A stretch of DNA of 64,000 bases from assembly GCA_947095535.1 (NCBI GenBank), contig OX352773.1, positions 3,720,001 to 3,784,000 of the forward strand, given 5' to 3'. The notes beneath the pieces were generated by a model. That model was not told the origin of the DNA. It saw only the letters and a list, made by a program, of their open reading frames with translations, and did not search any database. The translations under genes and the position numbers were made by a program. Below are positions 23,906 through 36,380 of this stretch, piece by piece; the stretch's first letter is position 1, and every line of letters begins with the position of its first letter. This DNA is from Poecilobothrus nobilitatus (lineage: Eukaryota; Arthropoda; Insecta; Diptera; Dolichopodidae).

Positions 23906-24690
23906 TTCTGATAATATACACAATATAATGATAAGACCTTGCCAACATATAAAAAAAAAATATTTTATTTCTATAATAAACCACTCACACTGAATGTAAA
24001 CTAAACTGGCAATGATGATATTTCTATATATTTATTTAATAATTTAAAATTTTATTATCAGAGACATAAATCTTCGACTAAAAGTCTTATCAGAGACACA
24101 AATGTTTACTTTTTAAAAAGTACTTTCGACACAAAATTTAAAGCAAATTTTTAATTTCTAAATTTGACCGCCACATCCATTATGAACTGGTCGCAGCGGT
24201 AAATTAAAAATAAATTATTATTCTTCTGTTGGCAGTTTTCAAACGACTCTTTGTTTTGAAAAAAATAAAAATACTCTTAATAAAATTAAAAGACCTGAAA
24301 GTGAAAAGAGCAAAGTTTATAGTAAGCCTTATATTTATAAGAAAAAAATAATAGGCCGATTTAATTCTTGATTTTGTTTTCACTATTATAAAAGCTGGTA
24401 AAAGCTTCGCAACAGACTTTATTGTAGTTTTGTTTATTTAGGTTAGAATTTTGATTTTTTAAGCTGAATTTTTGATATAACATAAAATATTTGAATTTTT
24501 TTTATTAATATAAAATTCGGCAGACTTAGCTAATTATATTTCATAACAGAAATCAGAAACTTACTAAATATTATAGAAATGGAAATTTTTCTTAAAAAAA
24601 AAAGAAAAAATAACATAGAAAATATCATTTTAGAAGCCTTCTCTCACAATAGATTCATAATTTTGTACTAATTTATTATTAGACCATTAA
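23906..24690. repeat. Direct duplication, unit B
   Basis: Second copy of 22896-23827. The offset falls from 1006 at the start to 863 at the end, so unit B has net deletions of about 140 bases. The 5' hairpin is degenerate, but the ACCGC...GCGGT inverted repeat and the CCTTCTCTCACA tail are kept. Both units end at AGACCATTAA. Confidence 0.7.
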
Positions 24691-25993
24691 ATTAAAAAGC
24701 TGTCGAAAACGACCGTCACAAAAAAAAGACCCCGAAAATTTATGAAATTACATTATCAGAGACATGAATCTTTTATTAAATATACCAAAGACCTCTTCCA
24801 AAGTACATTTAAATAAAATAAATTCAGCTAATTTTTTTCAAGCAAAAAAAAAATAAACGCAAAAGACTTGAAAGTAGTTTTGGTAATTGAAGTAATTTCG
24901 CGGCGAAAACAACTGTTTTTCATCGACATAAAATTTTTTTTTTTAAAACTAAAGAAAAATAGAGAGTAAAATTTTAACAAATATTAAAATTATTTCGATT
25001 ATTGGGAGTGTTTTAAATGTAACAAAAAATAAATGTCGTAGCGGTTGGTGTTGGTTGGTTTTTCGCCGGTTTTTATTGTGCACTTTATACATGTGTTTCA
25101 AACAATTTTTGAGATATCGGCACGAACTTTTACCCTGAATGTGTTTTTAGCTTGGACCATTTTTTCTCAATAATTAAAAAACTGTCAAAAATTATCGCCA
25201 CGAAAAAACGGCGAGAATAAATTAATAAACTGTACCTAACATTTTTAATTTTATGTGTTTAGATTTGTTTTATGTTTTTTTTCTATTACAAGTAAGTAAG
25301 TGATTTCAACGTTTTTTTAATAGTGCTGATGTAAAAATGAAATTTTTAGGTAGTTTATTAAGGGAGTCAGTATGATAAAGTAAATGTTTTTGAATCTATA
25401 GAATTTGTGCAATTGCACAGGGGATTTTCTAGTAAATACTTTAAGTCAGTAAATTTCGTCATCACAGTGTTATCAAGTTTATATCCATATATTAAATAAT
25501 TGTATATTATTTTTTATATATATACGTATATCTTCTAATACTTCTTTAAATGTATTTCTGTTTTATAAAAAAAAATTAATATAATAAAACACTATAGCCA
25601 AATTAAAAGTTTGATCCTCGAAACCACAGTCATATAAGAGTTAAACCAGTTTTGACATTCAAAGGTATTATTAAACCGGATTACAATCAATAAGTATATA
25701 TAGATAAAAATTTAATATTTATAAGATATTAATTTGTATCTTGTCTAATCTTTTGTTTCAAACATATTTACAATAAAAATAAACCAAAAAAAAAAAAAAA
25801 ACAAAGAAAAACAAAAAAGTTAAATATTAAATTATAATATAAAAAATAAAAAACATAAAAAATTCATTACTTTCAATAATAATAATTACATGTATATACA
25901 ATTTACCCTGAAATGACTGCTAACAAAACGCCTAAATGCAACACCTTAATTTTTTATTAACAAATTTATATATATATAGATATACGAGCATAT

Positions 25994-26031
<38 letters not shown>

Positions 26032-26507
26032 AATTAAAACCTAAAATTGCCTATAAATTTTCATAATAATTCAAGGCTTGTCAATATTATTACGGATTGA
26101 CTTTTATAATCAAAATATAAATGAAAAACATAATATAACCAAATCACGATCTATCTATAATTGATTTCTTTTGTTTTCTTTTTTTGTTTTTTTTTTAGCT
26201 GAATTTTATTCCAAAATGATTCAAAATTAGATCAAACCATTTCTAGAACAATTATAAATATGAGTCAATCTATAACATTTTTTTAGTAATTAATTAATCA
26301 AAATTAATTTTTAATTTAATTATAAATCTACTTAATATTAATAGAAATAAAAGTATAAAAGTTTGTAAAATGTAGCATGATATATTATTAATTATTTGGG
26401 TATGTTATTTAGATTAAGGAGACTAAAGAGCTTAATCCATAAGCAAGAATACTATGAGTTTACATACATATGTCCATATTCAGTTAGAAATAGCTTATAA
26501 CTACAAA
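24691..26507. other. AT-rich noncoding DNA, partly related to the preceding duplication
   Basis: At 24691-24790 and 25165-25230 two related segments (AAAAAGCTGTCGAAAACGAC; AAAAAACTGTCAAAAATTAT) suggest further remnants of the same unknown element. A G-rich site lies at 25043-25058. An AT array lies at 25998-26029. No gene recognised. Confidence 0.55.
25043..25058 (+). other. Potential two-tetrad G-quadruplex site
   Basis: GGTTGGTGTTGGTTGG has four GG pairs in 16 bases, in a region where G pairs are rare. The sequence shows only the potential to fold; there is no evidence of function. Confidence 0.5.
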
Positions 26508-26780
26508 AACAGAAACCATCTAAACCAATGGTGCAGTGCGTAAGTTCCCGATCTTTCTGGCGAAAGATCTCGGGTTCGAACCCCGATCCGGTCAAAATAA
26601 TATATAAAATATAATAAAATAATGTAAACAAAATAAAAATATAATTGTTTTTAATACTAATTTAATACTAGTACCAAGATGGCCCACATGTCTTTAAGAC
26701 AAATGGTCCTAAAAATATCGGAAGATATTTTTATCTGGACGGTAAGAAATAAAATAAATAAATAAACACAAATAGAAACC
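26508..26780 (+). mobile_element. tRNA-derived SINE with target-site duplications
   Basis: A box TGGTGCAGTGCG (26529-26540) and a perfect B box GGTTCGAACCC (26573-26583). A T-arm with a 5-bp stem TCGGG/CCCGA around TTCGAAC shows tRNA ancestry. A unique body follows (CCAAGATGGCCCACATGTCT ... TTATCTGGACGGTAAG) and then an AAATA-rich tail ending at about 26770. It is flanked by near-identical 10-base direct repeats, AACAGAAACC (26508-26517) and AATAGAAACC (26771-26780). They mark a target-primed insertion. The acceptor stem does not pair, so it is not a functional tRNA gene. SINEs are copied by LINE reverse transcriptases. Confidence 0.85.
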
Positions 26781-28042
26781 GCCTAGAGAAAAAATCAGTA
26801 TATAAATCAGTACAATATATAAAAATATTATATAAAAAATTAAAAACACAAGCAACCAAAATAAGAGATAGCCAATGTTTGAAGATTGTTTCGAAAATAA
26901 TTGTTATCTAAAAAAAAAGAACGATTTAAGTATCTACGTTAACAATCTTTATTGAATTGAAACGATTCAAGCACTTTTTAAAAGCCTTTTATTGCATATT
27001 TTTTTATAATTTTTATTTTATTTTATCAAACTTATAATGAAATTCAATGTTACCTTACAGTCCCACTTGTTAATTTAAAGTTTACGCATTTCTGTTATAT
27101 TCTTACACGATCTTTCTACCCCTACGCAACTCTAGCGAATAGCAGTTATATCAGTTAGTTGCTTTCATCCCAATATATTGGCTAGAGAGGCAACAGGATT
27201 TAGGAACAGAGTTAGCAAAAATTTGACACTACAAAGGAATTATTCTTCTTTTTAATATTTCCACCTACCTTAGGAAAAATAAATATTTTATTATTTTTTA
27301 ATTATGAATCTAAATCAAAAGGGTAAAAAATACAATATTCTACCAAACAAAAAAAAAACTATAGCAAAAAATAGTCTCTAATGATCAACTAAAACCACCC
27401 AATTAATGAAACGTAGATCATTTTCAAAAATACAGAAAAACAACTTTTGTACCTTCATCTATTCTCTAATAAATATAACAGTCCTTTCAAGAAAACCAAT
27501 ATTCAATTGACAATAATTTCAACTCCACTTTACAACTCACATACATTTTAATATTCTATAATGATTTGTAGCAATAAAATCAACGATTGTAATCGCACAT
27601 TATATTGTGATCATAATATAATGCATTTGTCTAACATTGAATATTTGAAAAGAAAAAAATGTACAAATTTTAATTTAATTTTAATAATAATTAATTATAT
27701 ATTCATGTATATATATACAGGCGTGTGTATTTAAATAAACATGCATTCTTTTAATAAAATTTTTTTTTTTTTTTAATTATTTTTTTCTCTTTAACATAAA
27801 GTGCATTAAACTTTAAAATGTTTTTTGTTTTATTTTTTTATTATTATTTAAATTCATTCGCAACAAATTAAGATATACATACTTAAATAATATAAAAAAA
27901 AATAAAGATTTACTTACGTGTATGTAAGGTAAAAGGTATAAACAAAAGGTAAATTCTCTATTAAAATTAATTATTTTATATGCGCGAATAAAATTAACTG
28001 AAAAAGCTATCAAAATATTTTAATAGACTGATTTTCGTACTA

Positions 28043-28067
28043 TCTCTCTCTCTCTCTCTCTCTCTCT
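28043..28067. repeat. TC dinucleotide array
   Basis: About twelve uninterrupted TC units. Confidence 0.95.
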
Positions 28068-28553
28068 TTTATTCTTCACTTATATCTTGTTTGTCTTAAA
28101 TTATGAAAAACTATTATATATCTTCTTAATATATGATCTGTAATAGGGCACTTTTTATAATGTAAATACCTATTGAACTGTTTATTATATGTACATATGT
28201 ATATATAAAAAAAAAATATTATTAATTTATTATAAACAATGTTGTTATCAACTATGTTGCTATAGATGATATTTAGAATTTTTGTTAATTAAAAATTTAA
28301 TACAATTTAATTGCATAAAATAAAATAATTTTCTTTTAAATTAAAATTTACGTGCGAAAAATTATTATTTTAGTCCATATTATTATATAGTATATTTATG
28401 ATAATTTTTAGGGGTTAAGAGGTTTTAATTAAAAATTGAATGAATAAAAGTTGATTTTATGCATTTAATTAAACTCATACATACATATACATACATATAT
28501 AATATTTTTTATAATCATTGACAATGTAAATAATATATTCAATATAAAACATA

Positions 28554-28584
<31 letters not shown>

Positions 28585-29750
28585 TTAAAATTAATTAATT
28601 TAATTAAATAATTAGCTTTAATCCGGTTCACTTTTTTCATAACTTTTTCGTTTATATTCTATTACAACATACATACATATATATGTATACCTATATATAA
28701 TAATATTTATTAACAAATTATGTAAATTATAAATCATGAAAATGTTGCAAAATATAAAATATATAATATTATGTATATATAAAAAAAAATATATAAAAAT
28801 TTATGTAAGTTTTATAGTTTATTAGAATGACAAGTTGTGATTATGTTAAATTCGACCTACGTAATTTAAGTATTTATTAATAGTTTTTTTTTGTTACTTT
28901 TTTTTTTTTATGTGTATGTGTATAAAGAATTAAAGATTTTTTTTTTTTTTTTGTGGTTGACTTGAAAATTATAATATTGTGATTAATAAAAAATGAAAAA
29001 AAAAAAAAACTTATCTCAAGATTTCTTAGACTTTTGGGCATTTTAAAATGCAAGATTTTTTTTCAAACTTTTCTGTCAACAAAAAATAAATTTAAAAAAT
29101 AAGTTTTAATTTAAATTTTTATTAAAAAAAAATTTAAAGTGATTAGAAACTACGAGTATGTAAGGAAAATGTAAGGATAGGACAGGATTAATAAATATTT
29201 TTACTTATTATTTATGAATTTTAATATTAGTATCATTACAAAATAATTCTTTTTGCAATAAAATTTGATATTCATAATTAAAATAATCATCTAAAAATCT
29301 AAAAATATCTTAGTATATTGCATATATATATATATATATATATTATATGAGTCGTTATATTTAAAATTATAATTAACCATAATAAACGTAATTATTCAGT
29401 AATTAATTTACATGTGAAATGTTGATGATAAAAATCTCTTTATATTGTTTTTTAACATCGCAAATTTAGAGTATGGTTTTGCAAAAAAAAAAATAAATAA
29501 ATAAATCAGAATTTAATACGAGCTATGTGATTTAGATACTAAGAATTAATAGATTTTTATATTAAGTACTACTTTGTATTATAATAAATATATACAGTCT
29601 TCTGAATTGCTTTAAAAAATACATTTTTTTAAATAATTTATTATGCATTAATTTCTTTTATGTCTATTTTAATTAATAATATACAAGTATTATTTTTAAT
29701 GATATTTATTATTTCAAACATAACTAGAATTTAATTAGAATATAACAAAA

Positions 29751-29846
29751 ACTCGTATACTATATATACCATTACTATAGTTTCGACACTCGTATTATAT
29801 ACCATTACTTTTAACATACACTCGTATTATATTCCATAACTATAGA
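29751..29846. repeat. Three tandem units of 32-37 bp
   Basis: ACTCGTAT recurs at 29751, 29788 and 29820, each followed by TA-rich sequence and CCATTACT or CCATAACT. Degenerate, with no known function. Confidence 0.7.
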
Positions 29847-32800
29847 TTTAAAATTAATACAGAAAATTAAAGAAAAATCATTTCTAACGAAATTCAAAAT
29901 CTTCTATATTATCATAATAAGGGTATGGTTTAACTGAAACTTTTATTATTAGGGGTTTTTAATTATATATATATAAGGACGGTCATAATTTTTGAAAGTA
30001 TGTACTAAAGTTTACGCATAATTTATAACATTGAAATACGTATAAATAAATATATAACATTGAAAATTAAACAAATTAATTTAAGCAATTTTTTTTTTAA
30101 ATTTATTTTTAAATTAATGTTTTTAATTGTTATAAATAATCTTTACATATGGTGTGGTGGTGTTCCATCAATTACTTATTACATACTTTTCTAGTGTCCA
30201 TTTTTACTTAAGAAAATTTTTCATATTTTGTTATATATCGCAATTTTATTCAATTTATCAATACAGACTTACAATTACCTTAAAAATAATGCAATATTTA
30301 GATTCGAAATATAAAAACTTGCAAAAAAAAAAGAAAACATTTAAGTACGTACCTAACAATAATTATAATATTTCTGTGAAGATGGAAATAGTAATTCTAT
30401 TAATCCATTATACTTATAGATAATAGTAGAAGATAACTAAAAAAAAAAAAAAAAAATTGATTGCCTTAAGATATAGAGTATATAACAAAAAAAAAGAGCC
30501 AAATTTATTATTAAATACATATGTACATATATATATATTATATATAAACAGTACATCAAATTGACCTGCTTTTACCTTGTTTATAAAAAACAATAATTGC
30601 GCATATTATAAAAAATAAAGAAAAAAACAAAAAAATAAATTACTTCTGGGCTCATATTAAACAGCAAATTTATTGCATATATATATATATATATATATAT
30701 AAATATATATTGCAATATATCGATTTTCTACAATAGTTAGTTAACCTCAAAAACAAACTCATTATATTTTAAACAAGTTTTATACTTTTAATTATTAATT
30801 GCATTTCATTATATAAAAATAATATATATATATATATATATATATGTGTGTAATTAAATATAGTGTACTTAATTTTCTAAATGAATTCCTTTTATAAAAT
30901 TTTAAAATTTATTTTTAACCACCATTTACCAATATATAAATGCCATATTAACCTGAAAATTCAGGAATTTATTTACATAATTTTTTTTTTTTTTTCTCCA
31001 ATTTAATAAATTATTATTGCCTTCGATTTATTTAAGTTTTTATAATAATCAAAAAAAAAAAAAAAAAACAAAAAAAAAAAATAATTTCTTATAAATAATA
31101 ATAATTTAAAGGAACTTTTAAATAATATATATTGTGTGCCATTTTTAAGTATTTAAATAGTTTTTATTTTCTTTCTATTAATACCAATTAAAAATAATCA
31201 TCAATAATCATTGCCGATATAATAAATTTCTAATGGTAATTTTTTTTTCTTCTTCTTTCCTTTATATTTAAATAAATGATTATTACTATATATGTACATA
31301 CATATACAATATAATTATATTAAAATTTATATAATGTAAATACATATATAAAATGGAGAAAAATGTAATTGAAAATTCATGAATTCATAGAAAATCAAAA
31401 AGAAAAAAAAAGAAAAAAAAAACACAATCAAAACTCTAAAAAAATAATTTAACACAATTACAAGTAAAATTTAAAAAAAATATTTTAAGCCTATATAATG
31501 ATATGCAAGACGCTTATATTCCTGTCATAGCTCATTCCATACATACGAAATTATTACTTAAATATATATATACAAATGTTATTTCAATTTTAACTGCGCA
31601 TACATACATATATGTAAATGTCTTCCAAAATTAAACCGTTTCATAAGAATTTAAAATATTAAACAATAATTTTTTTATTGTACTTAATGTGGTTAATTTT
31701 AAAATGTTTAAATAAACACATAATGGCGAATCTTTATAAGTTTTCTGAAACAACAAAAAAACGTTTAGCGTAACAAAGAAAATCCCATTACAATTGAATC
31801 AAATAGAAGTCAACTCTTTAAAATGATCGTGATTCTGAACGTTATTATCTTAAAAGCAGCAATTTTTTATTGTTTGGTATCTGAATTTTTTGTCATTTTG
31901 GCTAGCAAATCGAATAATTGACGTTTATATTTAACTGAATAATTGACATATTGTAATTGATCAATTCTCAAATTTTATCTAATTTTTAAAAAATATTATC
32001 AATTCTTTATGAATATTTTATGATAAATTTTTCTTTTTTTTCTTAAATTTTAAGAATCCCATAATTAATAATTATATTATAGCAATTTATTTTGAAATGT
32101 TCTATCTGTGATATTTAACATCGAATTAAAAAATTTTTTTTATATAACTATATATTCAAAATTGGTACAAATGTATCTGATATGTTTTGCATGTCAAGTT
32201 AGCTTTTAACCAACTGTAGCTTTTTTTTTATTCATGGAGGTTAAACTAACGCATCAGAATTGACTAGACTAGAACTGCACTAGAACTACAATAAATGTTA
32301 GCTTAAGTTCTTAAGATACAGCTACCTAACCTTTTTAAAATTTTCCATAAAAAAACAGACAGCAAAAATATTTGTGAGAGCCTCGATTAAAAATGATAAA
32401 TGATGCCATTGAAAGGTAAATATCAGTTTTTGAAAATAATGGTGCAAAACTCAAATCAGTGTAATTATCTTTTGAAATATAAAAAGCATAAATCTCAGTT
32501 GGTCAACGGGTTTTTGAATTTGAAATCCTCAAAATTACAATGTACCAATAAACGAATAACTGAGCGCATTAAAAGTAATAACATTTCATTAAAAAGTACA
32601 TCTTAAAACTTTTCTTTTAAGCTATCAACCAATAGTATGCCCTTATCGGTCACTGGCTTTATTGTTTTTATACAATTTTATTTGTGGAAAAGTTATCGAA
32701 CCCGTCAACTATACGAAACTAAAATCGAAATTCTAAATAATAAGAGTATGTACAGTTATTTTGAATTTATTATATTTAAATATACATATGCAATTCGAAA

Positions 32801-33555
32801 ACGCCAATGATATTTTTCACTTTGTTAACTTTGCGTAATTTATTGTCATTAGCGCTATTAAAAATAAATTTCACATGTATGTATGTACTTATAAAATTTG
32901 ATATATACATATGTACTTAAAATTGAAACAATAATGCTAAAACCATTAGAAAATTTTATTTTTGTTTTGTTGTTTCGTTATTTTGTTACAACTAGAATTA
33001 TATTATTATACATTAGATGTAATTAAAATATATTACGAAGATTATTAGGAAATACATACGAGCGTATGTAAGTTGTTTTCAAATTTAATTTAATTAAATA
33101 GAAACAATCAAATTAAATGAATTTTAAAAAGCTGGTCAAATAATTTTTTTTTTTTTTTGTTTTTTATATAAAATTAGTTTTTTTTTTTTCTTCTTTTAAA
33201 TTAACCTGTAAATAAATTGTTTATGGAAATAGTGGAATGTTTTAAAGAATTTAAGAATTAAAAAAAAAAAAAAAAAAAACAAATGTCAGAAGAAAAATTA
33301 TAGGACACATGTGAAATTATTTTTAAATTATTGGAATTTTGACCAAATAAGGAATGTTTTCAAATTTATAAGAACAAAAATAAAAAAAAACTTATATTTG
33401 CAATTAATCAAAACTTTTTAATTAGGATTCGAGTTGTATTGTTATAATCTTAAACAGTGTCTTCAAATTGGGTTGGGTACAAAATTCCACAGAAAAATAA
33501 AATCCACTTAAAAAACGTTTAAAAATCAAAATTGAATGACAACCTCTTTTAATTG

Positions 33556-33755
33556 TGGGATCTGCCGCCTTCAAACTCCGTTAACAAAAATTATTGAAAT
33601 CCTTATTTTATAACCCTCCCTAGGAACTCCCTCCTAATAATTTTTTACATATTAAAACAAAAAACAAATTTAAAATACTGGGGACTACGGCCTCCAAACA
33701 TAATTTTCCAGAATTCAACCCTAAAATCCCTCCTAATTCAGAATTTCGCATATTC
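33556..33755. repeat. Shared ~120-bp repeat, about 1.5 units
   Basis: Two CTGCCGCCTTCAAACTCC / CTACGGCCTCCAAACATA heads about 122 bases apart, each followed by the complement of the core (CTCCCTCCTAATAATTTTTT; CCCTAAAATCCCTCCTAATT). Same family as 4491-4790 and 37680-38100. No flanking inverted repeat was seen here. Confidence 0.65.
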
Positions 33756-34828
33756 AAATATGCTAAAAATACTTTGCAAAAAGGGAAATACCCTGATTAC
33801 ATTCATATACTTCAACAAAAAGAGTTTAAAATTCAAATTTTCTTCTGATGTTAGCGGTAGATTACATACAAACGTTGAATTGAGTCAAATTGTAATTAGT
33901 TGTACTGTCTTAATTGAATTCAGTTTTAGTTATTTGAGCCTGTAATCATATTTGTAATATGTATATATGTTTACTTTTAACCTAGCCTGGAAACAAGATT
34001 TTTAGATTTTAATTAATTAGGACAAATGAAATGTTTGAGGTTTTTTATAAATTCTTGGAAAAACAAGACAATTAAAATACAAATGACATTTTATCATATA
34101 GTGAATGAAAATTAACTTTAAAAAGTAAAAAATTTTAAATAAATATTTTAATATCCTTTAATGGAATTTCTAATAATCAAGGAACTAAATACAAATCTAA
34201 AAAATAACTGGTACTAATTTAATGCATTGCAAAATATTTCTTAATATTATAGTAGATACACGTACCATATATTAACAATATTTGTCTTCTCTTATCTTTT
34301 GTTTCAAAAATTCCTGTTTTTTTTTTATGTTAACTCCTAAGTTTTTTTTTTTTTTAATGAATATGAATTACTTTTTGCATAAAATAATAAATTATTCATT
34401 AAATATTCATGGTTTCTTTATTAGTTGCATCAACTAAAATGAATATTTTCTTTAACAATTTATCTACATAATATATGTAAGTTTTTTAAAGGCATATGAC
34501 ATCTTTTAAAATTGTACTTCCGTTAAAAAATTAATTACATAAAAAAAAAAAAAAAAAAAAAAATCAAATTAAATGTATTAAACATATAATTAAATATTTC
34601 ATATAAGATATCTACCACATATGATTAAAATAGTTAATTATATTTATAGCATAATTTATTTTATATATTTATAATATTATGTTTTAGAAATTAAATTAAA
34701 ATCTTTTCACAATAGTGTTTTAATTCTTAAAAAATGTGAAACACTTAGTAACTAACATATGCAAATAATAAAAGTAAGTGAAATTATTAGACTTCCTGTA
34801 TCGTTGAAAGACCTTCTTTTCGTCTTTA
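33756..34828. other. AT-rich noncoding DNA, no gene seen
   Basis: Homopolymer runs (34541-34563) and AT-rich filler. The 61-codon frame at 33760-33945 begins in the edge of the repeat and has no recognisable product. Confidence 0.6.
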
Positions 34829-35285
34829 GATTTGCTAACTATCTATAAAGGCTTTATCAGGCCTAAAATTCAGTACAATACACACATTTGGGCAGCAACC
34901 CCATAAAAAACATTGATATACCTAGACAAAGTGAAAAACGAAGCCATTCGTAAATTCCATTATAAACGATTCCACTGCTACCTCAACTCTGATTCCTATA
35001 AAACATCGACGTGTTGTTGGAGCACTTACTCTATTTTATAAATTTTATAGATATTATAGATAAATTTTGTTGGTATAGGAACGTGTTGAGAAGAAAGAAA
35101 AACCTTAATGCCTCCTCTTAATAATTTCAACTGAGATACAAGTAAAACTGCACAGGTTAACCCCTATACCTTAATAATTCCAGATAGTGTTGCAGCGTAC
35201 ATGGAAATTCGTTTATAATTACGGGACAAAAATTGGCAACCATAACGTGTATGATATGGTAAAATTTAAGAAGAACATTAACTTT
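34829..35285 (+). pseudogene. Decayed C-terminal part of a non-LTR retrotransposon RT
   Basis: Plus-strand translation gives LLTIYKGFIRPKIQYNTHIW then AATP, a stop, YLDKVKNEAIRKF and, in another frame, RRVVGALTLFYKFYRYY, then TLIIPDSVAA. In a third frame it ends VYDMVKFKKNINFF. This is the order expected after the RT domain of Jockey-type insect LINEs: a surface-arginine/tryptophan block, an RR-x-GALTLFYK block and a final VxxFKxNIN helix. Several stops and at least two frameshifts show that it is dead. The 5' part is missing, and no 3' tail was identified with confidence. Confidence 0.65.
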
Positions 35286-35787
35286 TTTTTCTAAACAATT
35301 CTTCTAACATCCAGTAATTTCCGTATTTCCCAATTTCCTTTATTCCGGTTTTCCCAATACACAAACCAAACAGTACTTTGTACAATAGGTTCTAGCTTAA
35401 TGTTCGGTGGATGAAGATGAACTTTGGTTGGTTAAAGTTCAACACTATACCAAAGAGATTTCATTGGTGTCTTTCGAGATTCCCACCTACTCTCGCAAAG
35501 AAAAAAAAAATAGAAAATAATGTGTAAGCCGTTCGAGTTTTTTGAAATAAATAAAAAAAATTGATTGCCTAGCTTATTAACTTTTATAAAACTCTCTTTA
35601 TAATCTGCAGCACAGCCTAGACTGGATTTTTTTCTTTGATATAATACTGCGTCTACATAAGATTGGTTTGCTTGAAATTGTTTGAATATGTTTTATTACC
35701 CTAGCAAAATATTGTACTTTCTCTGGAAATGCTGTGCTAAAGGTATTTAATTAAATAATTAGAATTCTTACTTTATATATTTTCCAT
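35286..35787. other. Noncoding DNA following the LINE remnant
   Basis: Slightly less AT-rich than average (35330-35510), possibly LINE 3' untranslated sequence or another old insertion. Nothing further recognised. Confidence 0.45.
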
Positions 35788-36380
35788 TAAGTCGACTGAC
35801 AAAATGTTGACTTTTTTTTCTTCAAAAATGTCGATCTTTCAAAATGTTGACGGAGAAAATGTCAACTCTTAGAATATCAACTAAAACATAGATTTTTTGA
35901 ATTGTTTTCATTTTTTGTAAATGCTTTATTTTCGAAATATTTATGTAAACAAATGATTTTTATATGAAACAATAAAAATACAATAATTTTTTATTAAATA
36001 GGCATACACATTGGCATACTATAACTTATAAGTATTGATTTTACAGTTAAATTCAAAATCAGGGTTTCAATAATTTAATATTAGGTATATTATTAATTAT
36101 TTATGGGATTCATTCAAAATTAAATGATTAGAAGGGATTTTAGAGTTGGTTCCAAAATCAGAATTATATGTCTTTTATGCATATTCTGTATTTATGTATA
36201 TGCATATGCCAGATTTTAAGGAATTTGTAGGATTCAATCATTTATTTAGTCAGAAATTTTTTACTTTTGGAAAGTCGATATTTTTCCGATATCGACATTT
36301 CAAGAATTGATAAATTGTACAATTCCATATATTTGATGTCGAAGTTTTTGAATCGGTATTTTGTGAATCGATAGAACTTA
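35788..36380. mobile_element. Foldback MITE with internal shared repeat (35.8 kb)
   Basis: The left end TAAGTCGACTGACAAAATG and the inverted right end CTAAGTTCTATCGATTCACA form imperfect terminal inverted repeats. Both arms continue with stuttered motifs: AAAATGTTGAC, AAAATGTCGATC and AAAATGTCAAC on the left; AATGTCGATATC and ATATCGAC on the complement of the right. The interior (36102-36215) carries the shared repeat (TTAGAAGGGATTTTAGAGTT, GGTTCCAAAATCAG). No transposase. The autonomous partner and superfamily are unknown. Confidence 0.55.

Larger units (their letters stand above)
26781..33555. other. AT-rich noncoding DNA, no gene seen
   Basis: The longest featureless stretch: A/T homopolymers (28558-28581, 31052-31080), a TC array at 28043-28067, AT arrays near 29325, 30681 and 30824, and ACATACAT simple sequence. 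A block at 27050-27230 is slightly less AT-rich and unidentified. The three ~35-bp repeats at 29751-29846 are listed separately. Open frames at 27813-28013, 30154-30423 and 32400-32606 look like chance frames. Confidence 0.65.

Noticed and set aside
26518..26595. Functional tRNA gene at the B-box/T-arm sequence
   Set aside because: The T-arm is good, but the acceptor strands do not pair, the anticodon arm does not have a standard 5-bp stem and 7-base loop, and the sequence has a SINE body, tail and target duplications.
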